Shown: positions 52,440 to 61,972 of the stretch, piece by piece
Layout: every line of letters begins with the position of its first letter
Position numbering within the stretch: the stretch's first letter is position 1
Assembly: GCF_007995245.1 (NCBI RefSeq)
Contig: NZ_VCBA01000004.1
Location: forward strand, 124,001 to 188,000
Length of the DNA: 64,000 nucleotides
Direction of reading: 5' to 3'
DNA from: Tateyamaria sp. syn59
Lineage (GTDB): Bacteria; Pseudomonadota; Alphaproteobacteria; Rhodobacterales; Rhodobacteraceae
Made by a program: the position numbers and the translations under genes
The notes under the pieces: model-generated
Told to the model about the DNA's origin: nothing
The model's input: the letters and a program-made list of their open reading frames with translations, nothing else
The model's database searches: none

Positions 52440-55400
52440 ATGCACATCGTCTTCCGCGAAAGCCATGGGCTTGAAGAGACCGAGACACCCACCGATCTGG
52501 GGCAGACGCCCGCGGATCTGGTGGTGCTGTCCTTCTCCGATAGCGACCTCGGGGCCTTCGCGGCGGCGTATCACAGGGCGGACGGTAAGCTGCCGACACT
52601 TCGGCTCGCCAACCTCGTGGGCCTCAAACACCCACTGTCCGTCGACACCTACATTGAACAAACGCTAGAGGGTGCCAAAGGCATCCTGATCCGCCTCATC
52701 GGCGGCGTGCCCTACTGGGCCTACGGCCTCCAACAAGTCGAAGCCCTGTGCCGTCAGAAAGGCATCGCCCTCGCCGTCCTGCCCGCCGACGGACGCCCTG
52801 ACCCAAGGCTGGACGAGGTCTCAACCCTCCCCGTCTCCACCCTCCGCCGCCTTGCCCATCTCTGCGACACCGGCGGTGCTGTTGCGGCGCAAGCTGCCCT
52901 TGCCCAAATGGCGCTGGCCTCAGGCCTCTACGCTGGCCCCGTCAAAGGCGCCAAAGCCTTGCCAGCTGTTGGCGCATGGACCCCCGAAGACGGTGTATCT
53001 TGCCCCATAATCCAAGTCACCGACGACAAACCGCTCGTCGTCGTCACCTTCTACCGCGCCTACCTCGCTGCCGCCGACCTTTCACCCATCGAGGCCACAT
53101 TCGCCGCCCTGCGCAAACGCGGCTTCCGCGTCCTCGGCCTCTTTGCCCCCTCGCTCAAGGCCCCAGAACCGGCGGCATGGATGGCCCGCCAGATCGCACA
53201 CCTGAAGCCGAGCGCCATCGTCAACGCCACCGCATTCTCGGGCATCGGCGCCAACGGCTCCTCCCCGCTCGACGCAGGCGATGTGCCAGTCTTCCAGATA
53301 GCCCTTGCCACCTCAACCCGCGACGCATGGGCAGAAGCCGAACGCGGCCTCTCCCCCACTGACCTGGCCATGCACGTGGTCCTGCCGGAAGTGGACGGGC
53401 GGCTCTTCGGTGGTGTTGCCTCTTTCAAAGAACCGCAGGCCCGCGACGAGGCCCTGCAATTCGCGCGCTACGCCCACGCCGCAGACCTACAGCGCATCGA
53501 GGCCGTGGCTGACCGCGTCAAAGCTTGGACCGACCTCGCCGCCACCCCGGCGCGGGACCGCACCCTCGCGCTCGTGCTCAGCACATACCCCGGCAAAGAC
53601 TGGAACATGGCGCACGCCGTTGGCCTCGACGCGCTGGCCTCAACCGAGGCCATCCTGTCCGACCTCAAGGACGCGGGCCACGACACCGATGCGACGCCCA
53701 TCACGCAGGCGCTTGAAACCGAAACGATCCGATGGCCGCTGGCAGACTACCAAACCGCCCTCGCCCGCCTGCCTCAATCCCTGCAAGACGACCTCACCAC
53801 TGCTTGGGGCAACCCCGAAACGGACACTGACGCGGGCCACTTCCACTTCAAGGCGACCCGCCGGGGCAACGTCCTGATCGCCCTGCAACCTGAAAGGGGA
53901 AACCCAAAGCAACGCGACGACGACTACCACGACCTCTCCCGCGTCCCGCGCCATGCCTATGCCGCCTTCTACCTCTGGCTCCAGACCCAAACGCAAGCGT
54001 TGGTCCACATCGGAGCGCATGGCACACTCGAATGGCTGCCCGGCAAATCCGTGGCGCTCTCGGACAAATGCTGGCCCGAGGCGCTCATAGGCACCCTGCC
54101 CGTCATCTACCCCTTCATCGTCAACGACCCCGGCGAGGCCGCCCAGGCGAAACGCCGCATCGGTGCCGTCACTCTCGGCCACCTGCCCCCACCAATGAAA
54201 AACAGTACCACGCCAGACCGCTTCGTCCGGCTTGAAACCCTGCTTGACGAATTCTCAAACGCCGACGGCCTCGACCCCAAACGCCGCGACCGGCTGCAAG
54301 AGGACATCCGAGCGGAGGCGCAGGCCATCGGTGTCGAAAACGATCTCGGCCTCGACCGTGCGGCGTGTTCGGCAGAGGCGATCACCCGCATCGACCGCTT
54401 CGTCTGCGACATCAAGGAAAGCCAGTTTGGCGACGGCCTGCACATCTGGGGCCAAGGCGCCGACACCGAACGCACCGCCCTGATCGACGCTCTGAATGGC
54501 AAGCGGATCCCCGGCGGCCCGTCCGGCTCGCCCCATCGCGGGCGGCGAGACGTGCTGCCCACGGGCCGCAACCTCTACACCACCGATCCGCGTTCCGTGC
54601 CAACCCGCACCGCCTATACACAAGGCGTGAAACTGGCCGAAGAACTCGTCCGCCGCCACTTGCAAGAGGAAGGCGACTGGCCACGCGGGTTGATCGTGGA
54701 CCTCTGGGGCTCTGCCACCATGCGCACCGCAGGCGAGGAATTCGCCATGGCCCTTCACCTGCTCGGCGTCAAACCTGTCTGGGACCAAGGTTCCGAACGG
54801 GTCTCGGGCATCGAAGTGCTGCCCATCACCGGCCTCGACCGCCCCCGCATCGACGTCACTCTGCGCGTCTCTGGCCTCTTCCGCGACGTATTCCCGACAC
54901 TCTCCGCCCTCTTCGGCCAAGCCGTCCGCGCCCTTGCTGCGCGCGACGAAGCCGCGGACTGGAACCCCTACGCAGGCAATGCTGCCACGGCCCGCGTCTA
55001 TGGCCCCGCCCCCGGCAGCTTCGGCCTCGGCATGGGCGCAGACATCGAAACCTTCACGGAGGAGGCCCGTACCGCCGCAGGCCAAGCCTGGCTCGCCGCC
55101 TCCGCCTACGCCCTAGACGGGCCGAATACTGTCAAGGATGAGGCCGGAATCCGCGCCCGCGTCGCCGCCGCCGACAGCTTCGTCCACCTGCAGGACCTCC
55201 CCGAAACCGATGTTTTGCTGGCTTCCGACTACGCCGCCCACGAAGCAGGTTTTGCAGCCGCGCAAGCAGTGACAGGCGGCAAAGCCTCTCTCTACCACCT
55301 CGACACAACGCAGCCCGGCCGCCCCCGCGCCCGCACGCTGCCCGAAGAAATCGCGCGCGTCGTTCAGGCCCGCGCGACGCAGCCCAACTGGCTCGCAGGC

Positions 55401-55673
55401 ATGATGCGCCACGGCTTCCGCGGCGGGGCCGAGATCGCCGCCACCCTCGACCATATGGCGTCCTTCGCCCACCTGGCTGGTGTCGTCGGCCCACACCTCT
55501 TCGACGCCTACCACGACGCAACCCTCGGCGATCCCGAAGTCGCGGCCTTCCTCCAAGACGCCAACCCCGGCGCCTATCAAGCCATGCAAGACCAGTTCGC
55601 CGCGCTGGATGCTGCAGGCCTCTGGCACACCCGCCGCAACTCCATCCGCGCCAGCCTGGAGGCGGCGCAATGA
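52440..55673 (+). CDS. cobN: Aerobic cobaltochelatase subunit CobN
   Basis: CobN is the large subunit inserting Co(II) into hydrogenobyrinic acid a,c-diamide, with CobS and CobT. The family motif HIGAHGTLEWLPGKSVALSD lies near residue 523, followed by LPVIYPFIVNDPGEAAQAKRR, LGVKPVWDQGSERVSGIEVL and RAGAQP-like CobN/BchH C-terminal blocks (RATQPNWLAGMMRHGFRGG). At 1077 residues it is shorter than the about 1275-residue Pseudomonas protein. cobS and cobT are not in the window. The cobG start overlaps its stop by 4 nt. Confidence 0.96.
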   Translation: MHIVFRESHGLEETETPTDLGQTPADLVVLSFSDSDLGAFAAAYHRADGKLPTLRLANLVGLKHPLSVDTYIEQTLEGAKGILIRLIGGVPYWAYGLQQVEALCRQKGIALAVLPADGRPDPRLDEVSTLPVSTLRRLAHLCDTGGAVAAQAALAQMALASGLYAGPVKGAKALPAVGAWTPEDGVSCPIIQVTDDKPLVVVTFYRAYLAAADLSPIEATFAALRKRGFRVLGLFAPSLKAPEPAAWMARQIAHLKPSAIVNATAFSGIGANGSSPLDAGDVPVFQIALATSTRDAWAEAERGLSPTDLAMHVVLPEVDGRLFGGVASFKEPQARDEALQFARYAHAADLQRIEAVADRVKAWTDLAATPARDRTLALVLSTYPGKDWNMAHAVGLDALASTEAILSDLKDAGHDTDATPITQALETETIRWPLADYQTALARLPQSLQDDLTTAWGNPETDTDAGHFHFKATRRGNVLIALQPERGNPKQRDDDYHDLSRVPRHAYAAFYLWLQTQTQALVHIGAHGTLEWLPGKSVALSDKCWPEALIGTLPVIYPFIVNDPGEAAQAKRRIGAVTLGHLPPPMKNSTTPDRFVRLETLLDEFSNADGLDPKRRDRLQEDIRAEAQAIGVENDLGLDRAACSAEAITRIDRFVCDIKESQFGDGLHIWGQGADTERTALIDALNGKRIPGGPSGSPHRGRRDVLPTGRNLYTTDPRSVPTRTAYTQGVKLAEELVRRHLQEEGDWPRGLIVDLWGSATMRTAGEEFAMALHLLGVKPVWDQGSERVSGIEVLPITGLDRPRIDVTLRVSGLFRDVFPTLSALFGQAVRALAARDEAADWNPYAGNAATARVYGPAPGSFGLGMGADIETFTEEARTAAGQAWLAASAYALDGPNTVKDEAGIRARVAAADSFVHLQDLPETDVLLASDYAAHEAGFAAAQAVTGGKASLYHLDTTQPGRPRARTLPEEIARVVQARATQPNWLAGMMRHGFRGGAEIAATLDHMASFAHLAGVVGPHLFDAYHDATLGDPEVAAFLQDANPGAYQAMQDQFAALDAAGLWHTRRNSIRASLEAAQ

Positions 55674-56764
55674 GTATCAAAGGGTGGTGCCCCGGCGCCT
55701 GGCGCGCCATGATGTCCGGCGACGGTCTGATCATGCGCATCCGCCCCCGTCTGGCGCGCCTGACCCGCGACCAGATCCTCGGCCTCTGCACGCTGTCTCA
55801 GTCCCACGGCAACGGCATCATCGATCTCACCAGCCGCGCCAACCTGCAGATGCGCGGGATCAACGAAGACGACCACCAAACCGTCCTCACAGCCCTCCAC
55901 TCCCTTGACCTGATCGACACCACGCCCGAGCAGGAAGCCAAACGCAACATCGTCACCACCCCGCTCTGGCAGGAAGGAGACCTCACAACGCGCCTCCACG
56001 CCGCCATCATCGACACCTTGCCACAGATGCCCACGCTGCCCGCCAAAATGGGCATCGCCATCGACACCGGCCCGCAGCCCACACTGGCTGACACCTCCGC
56101 CGACTTCCGCTTCGAACGCAGCGCAACCAGCCTGATCCTGCGCGCCGACGGCGCCCCCAACGGCCAAGCGATCAGCGAAGCCGAAGCGCCCCAAGCCCTC
56201 CTCCACCTCGCCCACTGGTTCCTCGACACAAACGGTGCAGCCGCGGGTCGCATGGCCAAACACCTGAAATCGACACCGCTGCCCGACGACTGGCAAGACA
56301 CGGCGCCCAATCAAGCAGCACAACCGCTGCAACCCGGAGGCACCACCTACGGCGCCCCCTTCGGCAGCATCGACGCCGCCACCCTAGCCGCCCTATTGCA
56401 AGACAGCCAAGCCACAGCCCTCCGCGTCACGCCATGGCGCCTCTTCATCCTCGAAAACGCAAAACCCTGCGCGCCACAAGGCTTCATCACCGACGCAAAC
56501 GATCCGCTGCTGTACACCCACGCCTGCCCCGGCGCACCCGCCTGCGCGTCTGCCACTGTCGACACGCGGCACCTCGCCCGCAAACTGGCCAAACCCGGCC
56601 TCCACATCTCCGGCTGTGCGAAGGGCTGCGCCCACCCGCGCCGCGCCGCGACCACGCTCGTGGGCAACGACGGCACGTTCGACCTTGTGGAAAACGGTCA
56701 TCCATGGGATGCCCCGCGCGCGACCGGCCTCACGGCCACCGACCTCCTGACGCCAGCGAGCTAA
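55670..56764 (+). CDS. cobG: Precorrin-3B synthase CobG
   Basis: CobG uses O2 to oxidise precorrin-3A to precorrin-3B before ring contraction, the step that defines the aerobic pathway. It belongs to the nitrite/sulfite reductase ferredoxin-fold family: SRANLQMRGI (near residue 60) is the ferredoxin-like block, and CPGAPAC with CAKGC (near residues 286 and 318) provide ligands for a [4Fe-4S] cluster. The length is 364 residues. It overlaps cobN by 4 nt and precedes cobH by 1 bp. Confidence 0.94.
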   Translation: MSIKGWCPGAWRAMMSGDGLIMRIRPRLARLTRDQILGLCTLSQSHGNGIIDLTSRANLQMRGINEDDHQTVLTALHSLDLIDTTPEQEAKRNIVTTPLWQEGDLTTRLHAAIIDTLPQMPTLPAKMGIAIDTGPQPTLADTSADFRFERSATSLILRADGAPNGQAISEAEAPQALLHLAHWFLDTNGAAAGRMAKHLKSTPLPDDWQDTAPNQAAQPLQPGGTTYGAPFGSIDAATLAALLQDSQATALRVTPWRLFILENAKPCAPQGFITDANDPLLYTHACPGAPACASATVDTRHLARKLAKPGLHISGCAKGCAHPRRAATTLVGNDGTFDLVENGHPWDAPRATGLTATDLLTPAS

Positions 56765-56765
56765 A

Positions 56766-57395
56766 ATGCCCTACGAATACGAAACCGATGGCGCGGCCAT
56801 TTACCTGCAATCCTTCGCGACGATCCGGGCCGAGGCCGACCTCGACCGCTTTGACAAAGACGAAGAACAGGTCGCCGTCCGTATGATCCACGCCGCCGGG
56901 CTCGTAGGGCTGGAACAGCACTGCCACTTTTCCTCCGGCTTCGTCCAAGCCGCCCGCACCGCCCTCGAAGCGGGCGCGCCTATCCTTTGCGACGCCCGCA
57001 TGGTGAGCGAAGGCATCACCCGCCCCCGCCTGCCCGCCAACAACGAGGTGATCTGCACCCTCCACAACGACGGCGTCCGCGAGCTCGCCGCAGAGATGCA
57101 AAACACCCGCTCCGCCGCCGCGCTCGAACTTTGGCGACCCCACCTGAAAGGCGCCGTCGTCGCCATCGGCAACGCCCCGACGGCGCTCTTCCACCTCCTG
57201 AACATGCTCGAAGACCCCAATTGCCCCCGCCCCGCCGCCATCATCGGCTGCCCCGTGGGCTTCGTCGGCGCGGTGGAATCCAAAGACGCCCTCTGGGCCG
57301 ACCAACCCGTCCCCTGCTGCATCGTGCAGGGAAGGCTCGGTGGCAGCGCCATCACCGTCGCTGCCGTCAACGCCATCGCAAGCCGCAAAGAATAA
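56766..57395 (+). CDS. cobH: Precorrin-8X methylmutase CobH
   Basis: CobH moves the methyl from C11 to C12, giving hydrogenobyrinic acid. The family block VAVRMIHAAGLVGLEQHCHFS carries the conserved histidine (near residue 42), with ILCDARMVSEGITRPRLP and AAIIGCPVGFVGAVESKDAL further on. The length is 209 residues. It sits between cobG and cobI. Confidence 0.96.
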   Translation: MPYEYETDGAAIYLQSFATIRAEADLDRFDKDEEQVAVRMIHAAGLVGLEQHCHFSSGFVQAARTALEAGAPILCDARMVSEGITRPRLPANNEVICTLHNDGVRELAAEMQNTRSAAALELWRPHLKGAVVAIGNAPTALFHLLNMLEDPNCPRPAAIIGCPVGFVGAVESKDALWADQPVPCCIVQGRLGGSAITVAAVNAIASRKE

Positions 57396-57400
57396 CTGCG

Positions 57401-58141
57401 ATGCGCAGCCCAGTTACCCCCGGCACCATCCACGGCGTAGGCCTCGGCCCCGGCGCGCAAGACCTGCTGAGCGTCCGCGCCGACCGGCTGGTGCGGAACG
57501 CCAAGCACGTCGCCTTCTTCCGCAAGGCAGGCCGCCCCGGTCAAGCACGCCGCATCGTGAACGGCATGCTGGCCGACCACGCCATCGAATTCCCGATGGA
57601 GTACCCGGTCACCACCGAAATCCCGCTGACCGACCCGCGCTACAACGAAATCATGTCGGCCTTCTACGCCGACTGCACCGCCCACCTGCGCGGCCTTGCG
57701 GAACAAGGCGAAGACATCGTTGTCCTGTGCGAAGGCGACCCGTTCTTCTACGGCTCCTTCATGCACCTCTACACACGGCTTGAGCCACATGTCCCGGTAC
57801 AAGTCGTCCCCGCCATCACCGGCATGTCGGGCGCATGGACAGCGACGGGTGCGCCCATCACTTGGGGCGACGACATCCTGACGATCCTGATGGGCACGCT
57901 CGACGAAGACACGCTCGTGGACCGCATGGAACAAGCCGACGCGCTGGTGGTGATGAAAATCGGGCGCAACATCGACAAGGTGCGCAGCGCCCTGCGCCGG
58001 GCAGGCAAGTTCGAAGACGCCTACCTGATCGAATATGCCGCTATGCCGAACCAGAACGTGCAAAAGCTGTGCGAGGCCGGGGGTAAGGTGACCCCCTATT
58101 TCTCGATCATCGTGGTCCACGGACAGGGCCGCCGCCCGTGA
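57401..58141 (+). CDS. cobI: Precorrin-2 C20-methyltransferase CobI
   Basis: CobI methylates precorrin-2 at C20 with SAM. The tetrapyrrole methylase fold is shown by GTIHGVGLGPGAQDLLSVRA (SAM loop) and VLCEGDPFFYGSFMHLY (near residue 110), plus VPAITGMSGAWTATGAPITW. The start at 57401 (MRSPVTPGTIHG) is 5 bp after the cobH stop. The length is 246 residues. It overlaps the GTG of cobJ by 4 nt. Confidence 0.95.
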   Translation: MRSPVTPGTIHGVGLGPGAQDLLSVRADRLVRNAKHVAFFRKAGRPGQARRIVNGMLADHAIEFPMEYPVTTEIPLTDPRYNEIMSAFYADCTAHLRGLAEQGEDIVVLCEGDPFFYGSFMHLYTRLEPHVPVQVVPAITGMSGAWTATGAPITWGDDILTILMGTLDEDTLVDRMEQADALVVMKIGRNIDKVRSALRRAGKFEDAYLIEYAAMPNQNVQKLCEAGGKVTPYFSIIVVHGQGRRP

Positions 58142-58890
58142 CCGGCTGGGTGCGCATCGCGGGCCTCGGGCCAGGGGATGACGCGCTCATCACGCCCGAA
58201 GTGTCGGACGTGCTGGCCGAGGCGACGGACATCGTGGGCTACATTCCTTATCTCGCGCGCATCGCCGAACGCCCCGGCCTGACGCTGCATGCCAGCGACA
58301 ACCGGGTCGAGATCGACCGCTCGCGCCATGCGCTTGAGATGGCCGCCGAAGGGCGCAAGGTCGTTGTCGTCTCCTCCGGCGACCCCGGCGTTTTTGCCAT
58401 GGCCGCTGCCGTTTTTGAAGCCGTCGAAGCAGGCCCCGCCCACTGGCGCAATCTCGACATCTCCGTCCTGCCCGGCATCACCGCTATGCTCGCCGCCTCC
58501 GCCCGCTGCGGCGCACCTTTGGGCCACGACTTCTGCGCCATCAACCTCAGCGACAACCTCAAACCGTGGAACCTGATCGAAAAGCGCCTGCGCCTCGCCG
58601 CCGAGGCCGACTTCGCCATGGCCTTCTACAACCCACGCAGCAAGTCGCGGCCCGAGGGGTTCGTGCGCACGTTGGACGTGCTGAAAGAGGCATGTGGCGA
58701 CACCCGCCCTGTCATCTTCGCCCGCAACGTCACGCGCCCCGACGAAGAGATCAAAATCGTCCCTCTGCCCGAAACAACACCGGACATGGCCGACATGCGT
58801 ACCATGGTCCTTGTCGGCTCGTCCCGCACTCGGATCATCACACGTTGCGGCCCGCCGCTGGTCTACACCCCAAGGTCGACGCCGGAATGA
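58138..58890 (+). CDS. cobJ: Precorrin-3B C17-methyltransferase CobJ
   Basis: CobJ methylates C17 and drives ring contraction to precorrin-4. It starts with GTG in the overlap GTGA with the cobI stop; GWVRIAGLGPGDDALITPEV is the SAM loop, VVSSGDPGVFAMAAAVFEA the glycine-rich block and LGHDFCAINLSDNLKPW a CobJ-specific segment. The length is 250 residues. Its last 28 bp overlap the 3' end of cobK, which is on the other strand. Confidence 0.95.
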   Translation: MTGWVRIAGLGPGDDALITPEVSDVLAEATDIVGYIPYLARIAERPGLTLHASDNRVEIDRSRHALEMAAEGRKVVVVSSGDPGVFAMAAAVFEAVEAGPAHWRNLDISVLPGITAMLAASARCGAPLGHDFCAINLSDNLKPWNLIEKRLRLAAEADFAMAFYNPRSKSRPEGFVRTLDVLKEACGDTRPVIFARNVTRPDEEIKIVPLPETTPDMADMRTMVLVGSSRTRIITRCGPPLVYTPRSTPE

Positions 58891-59618
58891 CGCAGCCAGT
58901 CCATCACTTCGTCCACGCTATGCGCCTCGCGCCGCTCCGGCACAGCAGGCCGGTCGATCATGATCACCGGCAGGCCCAGGCTGCGCGCCGCCGCGATCTT
59001 GGCATAGGCCCCGGTCCCGCCCGCGTTCTTGGACACCACCAGATCAATCCGGTGCTCCTCCATCAAAGCCCGATCGTCGCCTTCAGTAAACGGCCCGCGC
59101 GACACCAGCACATGATGGTCCGGAAAGGGCGGCAGATCCTTCGGCGGATCAACCAGCCGCAAAAGATAGAAATGCTGTGGGTTCGGCGCGAACGCGGCGA
59201 GTTGCATCCGCCCCACCGCCAGCATGACCCTCTGAGCAGGCTGTTTCAGTGCCTCAACAGCACCTGCAATATCGGGCACATGGGTCCAGCGGTCACCGTC
59301 CCGCTCCGTCCAAGGCGCGCGGGTCAGGGCCATGAGCGGTACATCAGCTTGCGCACAAGCAGCCACCGCGTTGCCACTCATCTGCGCGGCAAAGGGATGG
59401 GTCGCGTCGATCACATGACTGATCTTCTCCGCCTTCAGGTACGCGACAAGGCCCGCGATGCCGCCAAAGCCCCCAATCCGCTGCGGCAAGGGCTGCCGCT
59501 TGGGCCGCTCCACACGCCCTGCAAAACTGACCGTCCCGGTCAAGCCCTTCTCAGCAGCGGCGTTAGCGAACGCGGTCGCCTCGGTCGTTCCGCCCAGGAT
59601 CAAAAGATTGGCACGCAT
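58863..59618 (-). CDS. cobK: Precorrin-6A reductase CobK
   Basis: CobK reduces precorrin-6A with NADPH. The Rossmann start MRANLLILGGTTEATAFANAAAEKG, VIDATHPFAAQMSGNA and LVVSKNAGGTGAYAKIAAA are CobK/CbiJ hallmarks. The length is 251 residues. It is the only cob gene on the minus strand of this run: its stop lies inside cobJ and its start codon overlaps the start codon of cobL (CATG), so it must have its own promoter lying inside cobL. AGGGG lies 6-7 nt upstream. Confidence 0.95.
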   Translation of the reverse strand: MRANLLILGGTTEATAFANAAAEKGLTGTVSFAGRVERPKRQPLPQRIGGFGGIAGLVAYLKAEKISHVIDATHPFAAQMSGNAVAACAQADVPLMALTRAPWTERDGDRWTHVPDIAGAVEALKQPAQRVMLAVGRMQLAAFAPNPQHFYLLRLVDPPKDLPPFPDHHVLVSRGPFTEGDDRALMEEHRIDLVVSKNAGGTGAYAKIAAARSLGLPVIMIDRPAVPERREAHSVDEVMDWLRHSGVDLGV

Positions 59619-60828
59619 GTCTGACCCCTGGCTCACAATCATCGGCATAGGCGAGGACGGAGTTGCCGGTCTGAGCCAGGCAAGTCAAGACGCACTGACG
59701 GCGGCAGCCGTCATCATGGCCCCGCAACGCCACCTAGATCTCGTGGTTAACGACGCATTAGCCACAAGTGTCCCCGCGGGGACAGATCTCATCCCCTGGC
59801 CCGTCCCCTTCGCCGACGGCATCGCCCTCCTCGCGTCCCTGCGCGGACAAAGGGTCGTTGTTCTCGCCTCAGGAGACCCCTTCTGGTTCGGCGCGGGCTC
59901 CGTCATCGCCCGCAGCTTCGGCACCTCCGAATGGACCGCCTTGCCCGGCCCTTCCTGCTTCTCCCTTGCCGCCGCGCGGCTGGGATGGGCACTGGAAAAG
60001 ACCACCTGTCTTGGCCTGCACGCCGCGCCCATGACCCGCCTGCGCCGCCACCTTACGCCCGGCGCACGACTGATTGTGACGCTACGCGACGGTGAGGCCG
60101 TGTCAGAGCTTGCAAGCTACCTCGTCGCGCGGGGCTTCAACGACAGCACGCTGCATGTGATGGAGCACCTCGGCGGGCCACAGGACCGCCTTACGACGTG
60201 TCGCGCTGATGCGGTCGCGGGCACGTTTGAGCATCCGGTCTGTGTGGCCATTGAGGTGGCTGGAAACGGCACTGCTCTGAGCGTCGCGACCGGTCAGGCC
60301 GACGACACGTTTCAAAGCGACGGGCAGATCACCAAACGCCCTATCCGCGCGATCACCCTGTCAACCCTCGCCCCCAAAGCGCGCGAGCATCTGTGGGATA
60401 TCGGGGGTGGCTCGGGCTCCATCGCGCTGGAGTGGCTTTTGGCGCATCCAACGATGACGGCAACGACGATCGAGCCACGCGCGGATCGGGCGGCGCGCAT
60501 CCGGAAGAACGCGGAGGAGCTTGGGGTGGAGCATCGTCTTGACGTTGCCGAGGGCGCGGCACCAAACGCGCTGGATGGATTGCGCGCGCCGGATGCGATC
60601 TTTATCGGCGGGGGATTGTCTCAACATGTGTTGGACAAGGTGCTCACTTTAAATGCGCGGCTTGTCGTGAATGCGGTCACTTTGGAGGGTGAGGCGCTGT
60701 TGGCTGCAGCACAGGCCGAGCATGGCGGCGAGTTGATGCGCATCGCGCTCAGCCATGTGTCCCCGCTGGGACCGAAGCGCGGTTGGGCATCGGCCTACCC
60801 GGTTGTGCAGTGGAGCCTTTCGCGATGA
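59617..60828 (+). CDS. cobL: Precorrin-6B C5,15-methyltransferase (decarboxylating) CobL
   Basis: CobL is a fusion of two methyltransferases that methylates C5 and C15 and removes the C12 acetate carboxyl. The N-terminal half is a tetrapyrrole methylase (WLTIIGIGEDGVAGLS, then VVLASGDPFWFGAGSVIAR near residue 85). The C-terminal half is CbiT-like, with DIGGGSGSIALEWLLAHP (near residue 258). The length is 403 residues. Its ATG shares bases with the cobK start. A GTCCCCGCGGGGAC palindrome in it codes V-P-A-G-T. It overlaps cobE by 4 nt. Confidence 0.95.
   Translation: MSDPWLTIIGIGEDGVAGLSQASQDALTAAAVIMAPQRHLDLVVNDALATSVPAGTDLIPWPVPFADGIALLASLRGQRVVVLASGDPFWFGAGSVIARSFGTSEWTALPGPSCFSLAAARLGWALEKTTCLGLHAAPMTRLRRHLTPGARLIVTLRDGEAVSELASYLVARGFNDSTLHVMEHLGGPQDRLTTCRADAVAGTFEHPVCVAIEVAGNGTALSVATGQADDTFQSDGQITKRPIRAITLSTLAPKAREHLWDIGGGSGSIALEWLLAHPTMTATTIEPRADRAARIRKNAEELGVEHRLDVAEGAAPNALDGLRAPDAIFIGGGLSQHVLDKVLTLNARLVVNAVTLEGEALLAAAQAEHGGELMRIALSHVSPLGPKRGWASAYPVVQWSLSR
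59770..59783. repeat. GTCCCCGCGGGGAC palindrome inside cobL
   Basis: Exact copy, extended to the 16-bp palindromic TGTCCCCGCGGGGACA, coding V-P-A-G-T in TSVPAGTDLIPWP. Confidence 0.8.
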
Positions 60829-61181
60829 TCGTGGCCGGGTTCGGATTTAGCACCAAGGCTACGGCTGCCAGCCTTGCAGATGCTTTGGCGCAGCATGACG
60901 TGACGCCGGATGCGGTGGCGACGCTTGAGGCGAAGGCCTCTGCGTTGCAGTCTTTCGCCAGAGCCAAAGGGATTCAGATGATCGCCGTCAGCGATGTGGA
61001 TGCAAAGGCACAGACGACAGTGACGCAGTCAGGGCGCAGCAGCGCGGAAAAAGGCATGCCCAGCGTGGCGGAGGCCACGGCACTTGCTGCCGCGGGGCCG
61101 GGTGCCACGCTCATCGGGCCGCGCACTATCTCAAATGACCGCATGGCGACCTGCGCCATAGCTCAAGGACCAGACACATGA
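60825..61181 (+). CDS. cobE: Cobalamin biosynthesis protein CobE
   Basis: A 118-residue protein of the CobE/GbiG C-terminal family, with [17 protein letters not shown] at the start and [17 protein letters not shown] and [27 protein letters not shown] after it. The anaerobic homologue CbiG opens the lactone ring; CobE's exact aerobic role is less clear. The start at 60825 forms a 4-nt ATGA overlap with cobL; the stop overlaps cobM the same way. Confidence 0.9.
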   Translation: MIVAGFGFSTKATAASLADALAQHDVTPDAVATLEAKASALQSFARAKGIQMIAVSDVDAKAQTTVTQSGRSSAEKGMPSVAEATALAAAGPGATLIGPRTISNDRMATCAIAQGPDT

Positions 61182-61972
61182 CCGTTCACTTCATCGGCGC
61201 GGGCCCCGGTGCGCCCGACCTTTTGACCCTGCGGGGACGCGACCTGATCGCGGCCTGCCCCGTCTGCCTTTATGCCGGGTCGCTGGTGCCCGAAGCCATC
61301 CTCGACCACTGCCCTGAGGGTGCGAAGATTGTAAACACCGCGTCCATGGATCTTGACGCGATCATGGTGGAGATCGAGGCGGCTCATGCAGCAGGTCAGG
61401 ACATCGCGCGGCTGCATTCGGGCGACCTGTCGGTCTGGTCGGCCATGGGCGAGCAGTTGCGCCGGATCAAAGCGGCAGGCATTCCGTTCACCGTGACGCC
61501 GGGCGTGCCGTCATTCTCGGCAGCGGCAGCGGCACTTGGGGCAGAACTGACGCTGCCGGGCGTTGCGCAGTCGGTGGTGCTGACGCGGACGCCGGGGCGG
61601 GCCTCGTCCATGCCGGACGGTGAGACCTTGACCAACTTTGCCGCCACGGGTGCCACGCTGGCCATCCACCTGAGCATCGGCAATCTGGATCAGGTCATTG
61701 CGGACTTGACACCTGCGTATGGCACGGACTGCCCCGTGGCGGTTGTCTACCGTGCAAGCTGGCCGGATGAGCAGATCATTCATGCCACCCTGTCGACGCT
61801 TAAAGACGCTATGCACGAGGGCATCAGTCGCACGGCGCTGATCCTTGTGGGTCGCGCCATCGGGGCGGAGAGTTTCGACGAAAGCTGCCTTTATTCAACG
61901 GATTACGACCGGCGCTATCGACCGCAAAGTGCAGACAGCCCTTGGGCAAGCTGGAGCCATGGCGATGATTAG
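61178..61972 (+). CDS. cobM: Precorrin-4 C11-methyltransferase CobM
   Basis: CobM methylates precorrin-4 at C11. The SAM loop is [18 protein letters not shown], with [19 protein letters not shown] (near residue 85) and [20 protein letters not shown] as class blocks. The length is 264 residues. It overlaps cobE by 4 nt and cobB by a few bases at the other end. Confidence 0.96.
   Translation: MTVHFIGAGPGAPDLLTLRGRDLIAACPVCLYAGSLVPEAILDHCPEGAKIVNTASMDLDAIMVEIEAAHAAGQDIARLHSGDLSVWSAMGEQLRRIKAAGIPFTVTPGVPSFSAAAAALGAELTLPGVAQSVVLTRTPGRASSMPDGETLTNFAATGATLAIHLSIGNLDQVIADLTPAYGTDCPVAVVYRASWPDEQIIHATLSTLKDAMHEGISRTALILVGRAIGAESFDESCLYSTDYDRRYRPQSADSPWASWSHGDD

Noticed and set aside
51072-52661. 529-residue minus-strand open frame opposite cobW
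   Set aside because: It is antisense to cobW, and its Val/Met-rich stretch is the complement of the His-rich linker codons.
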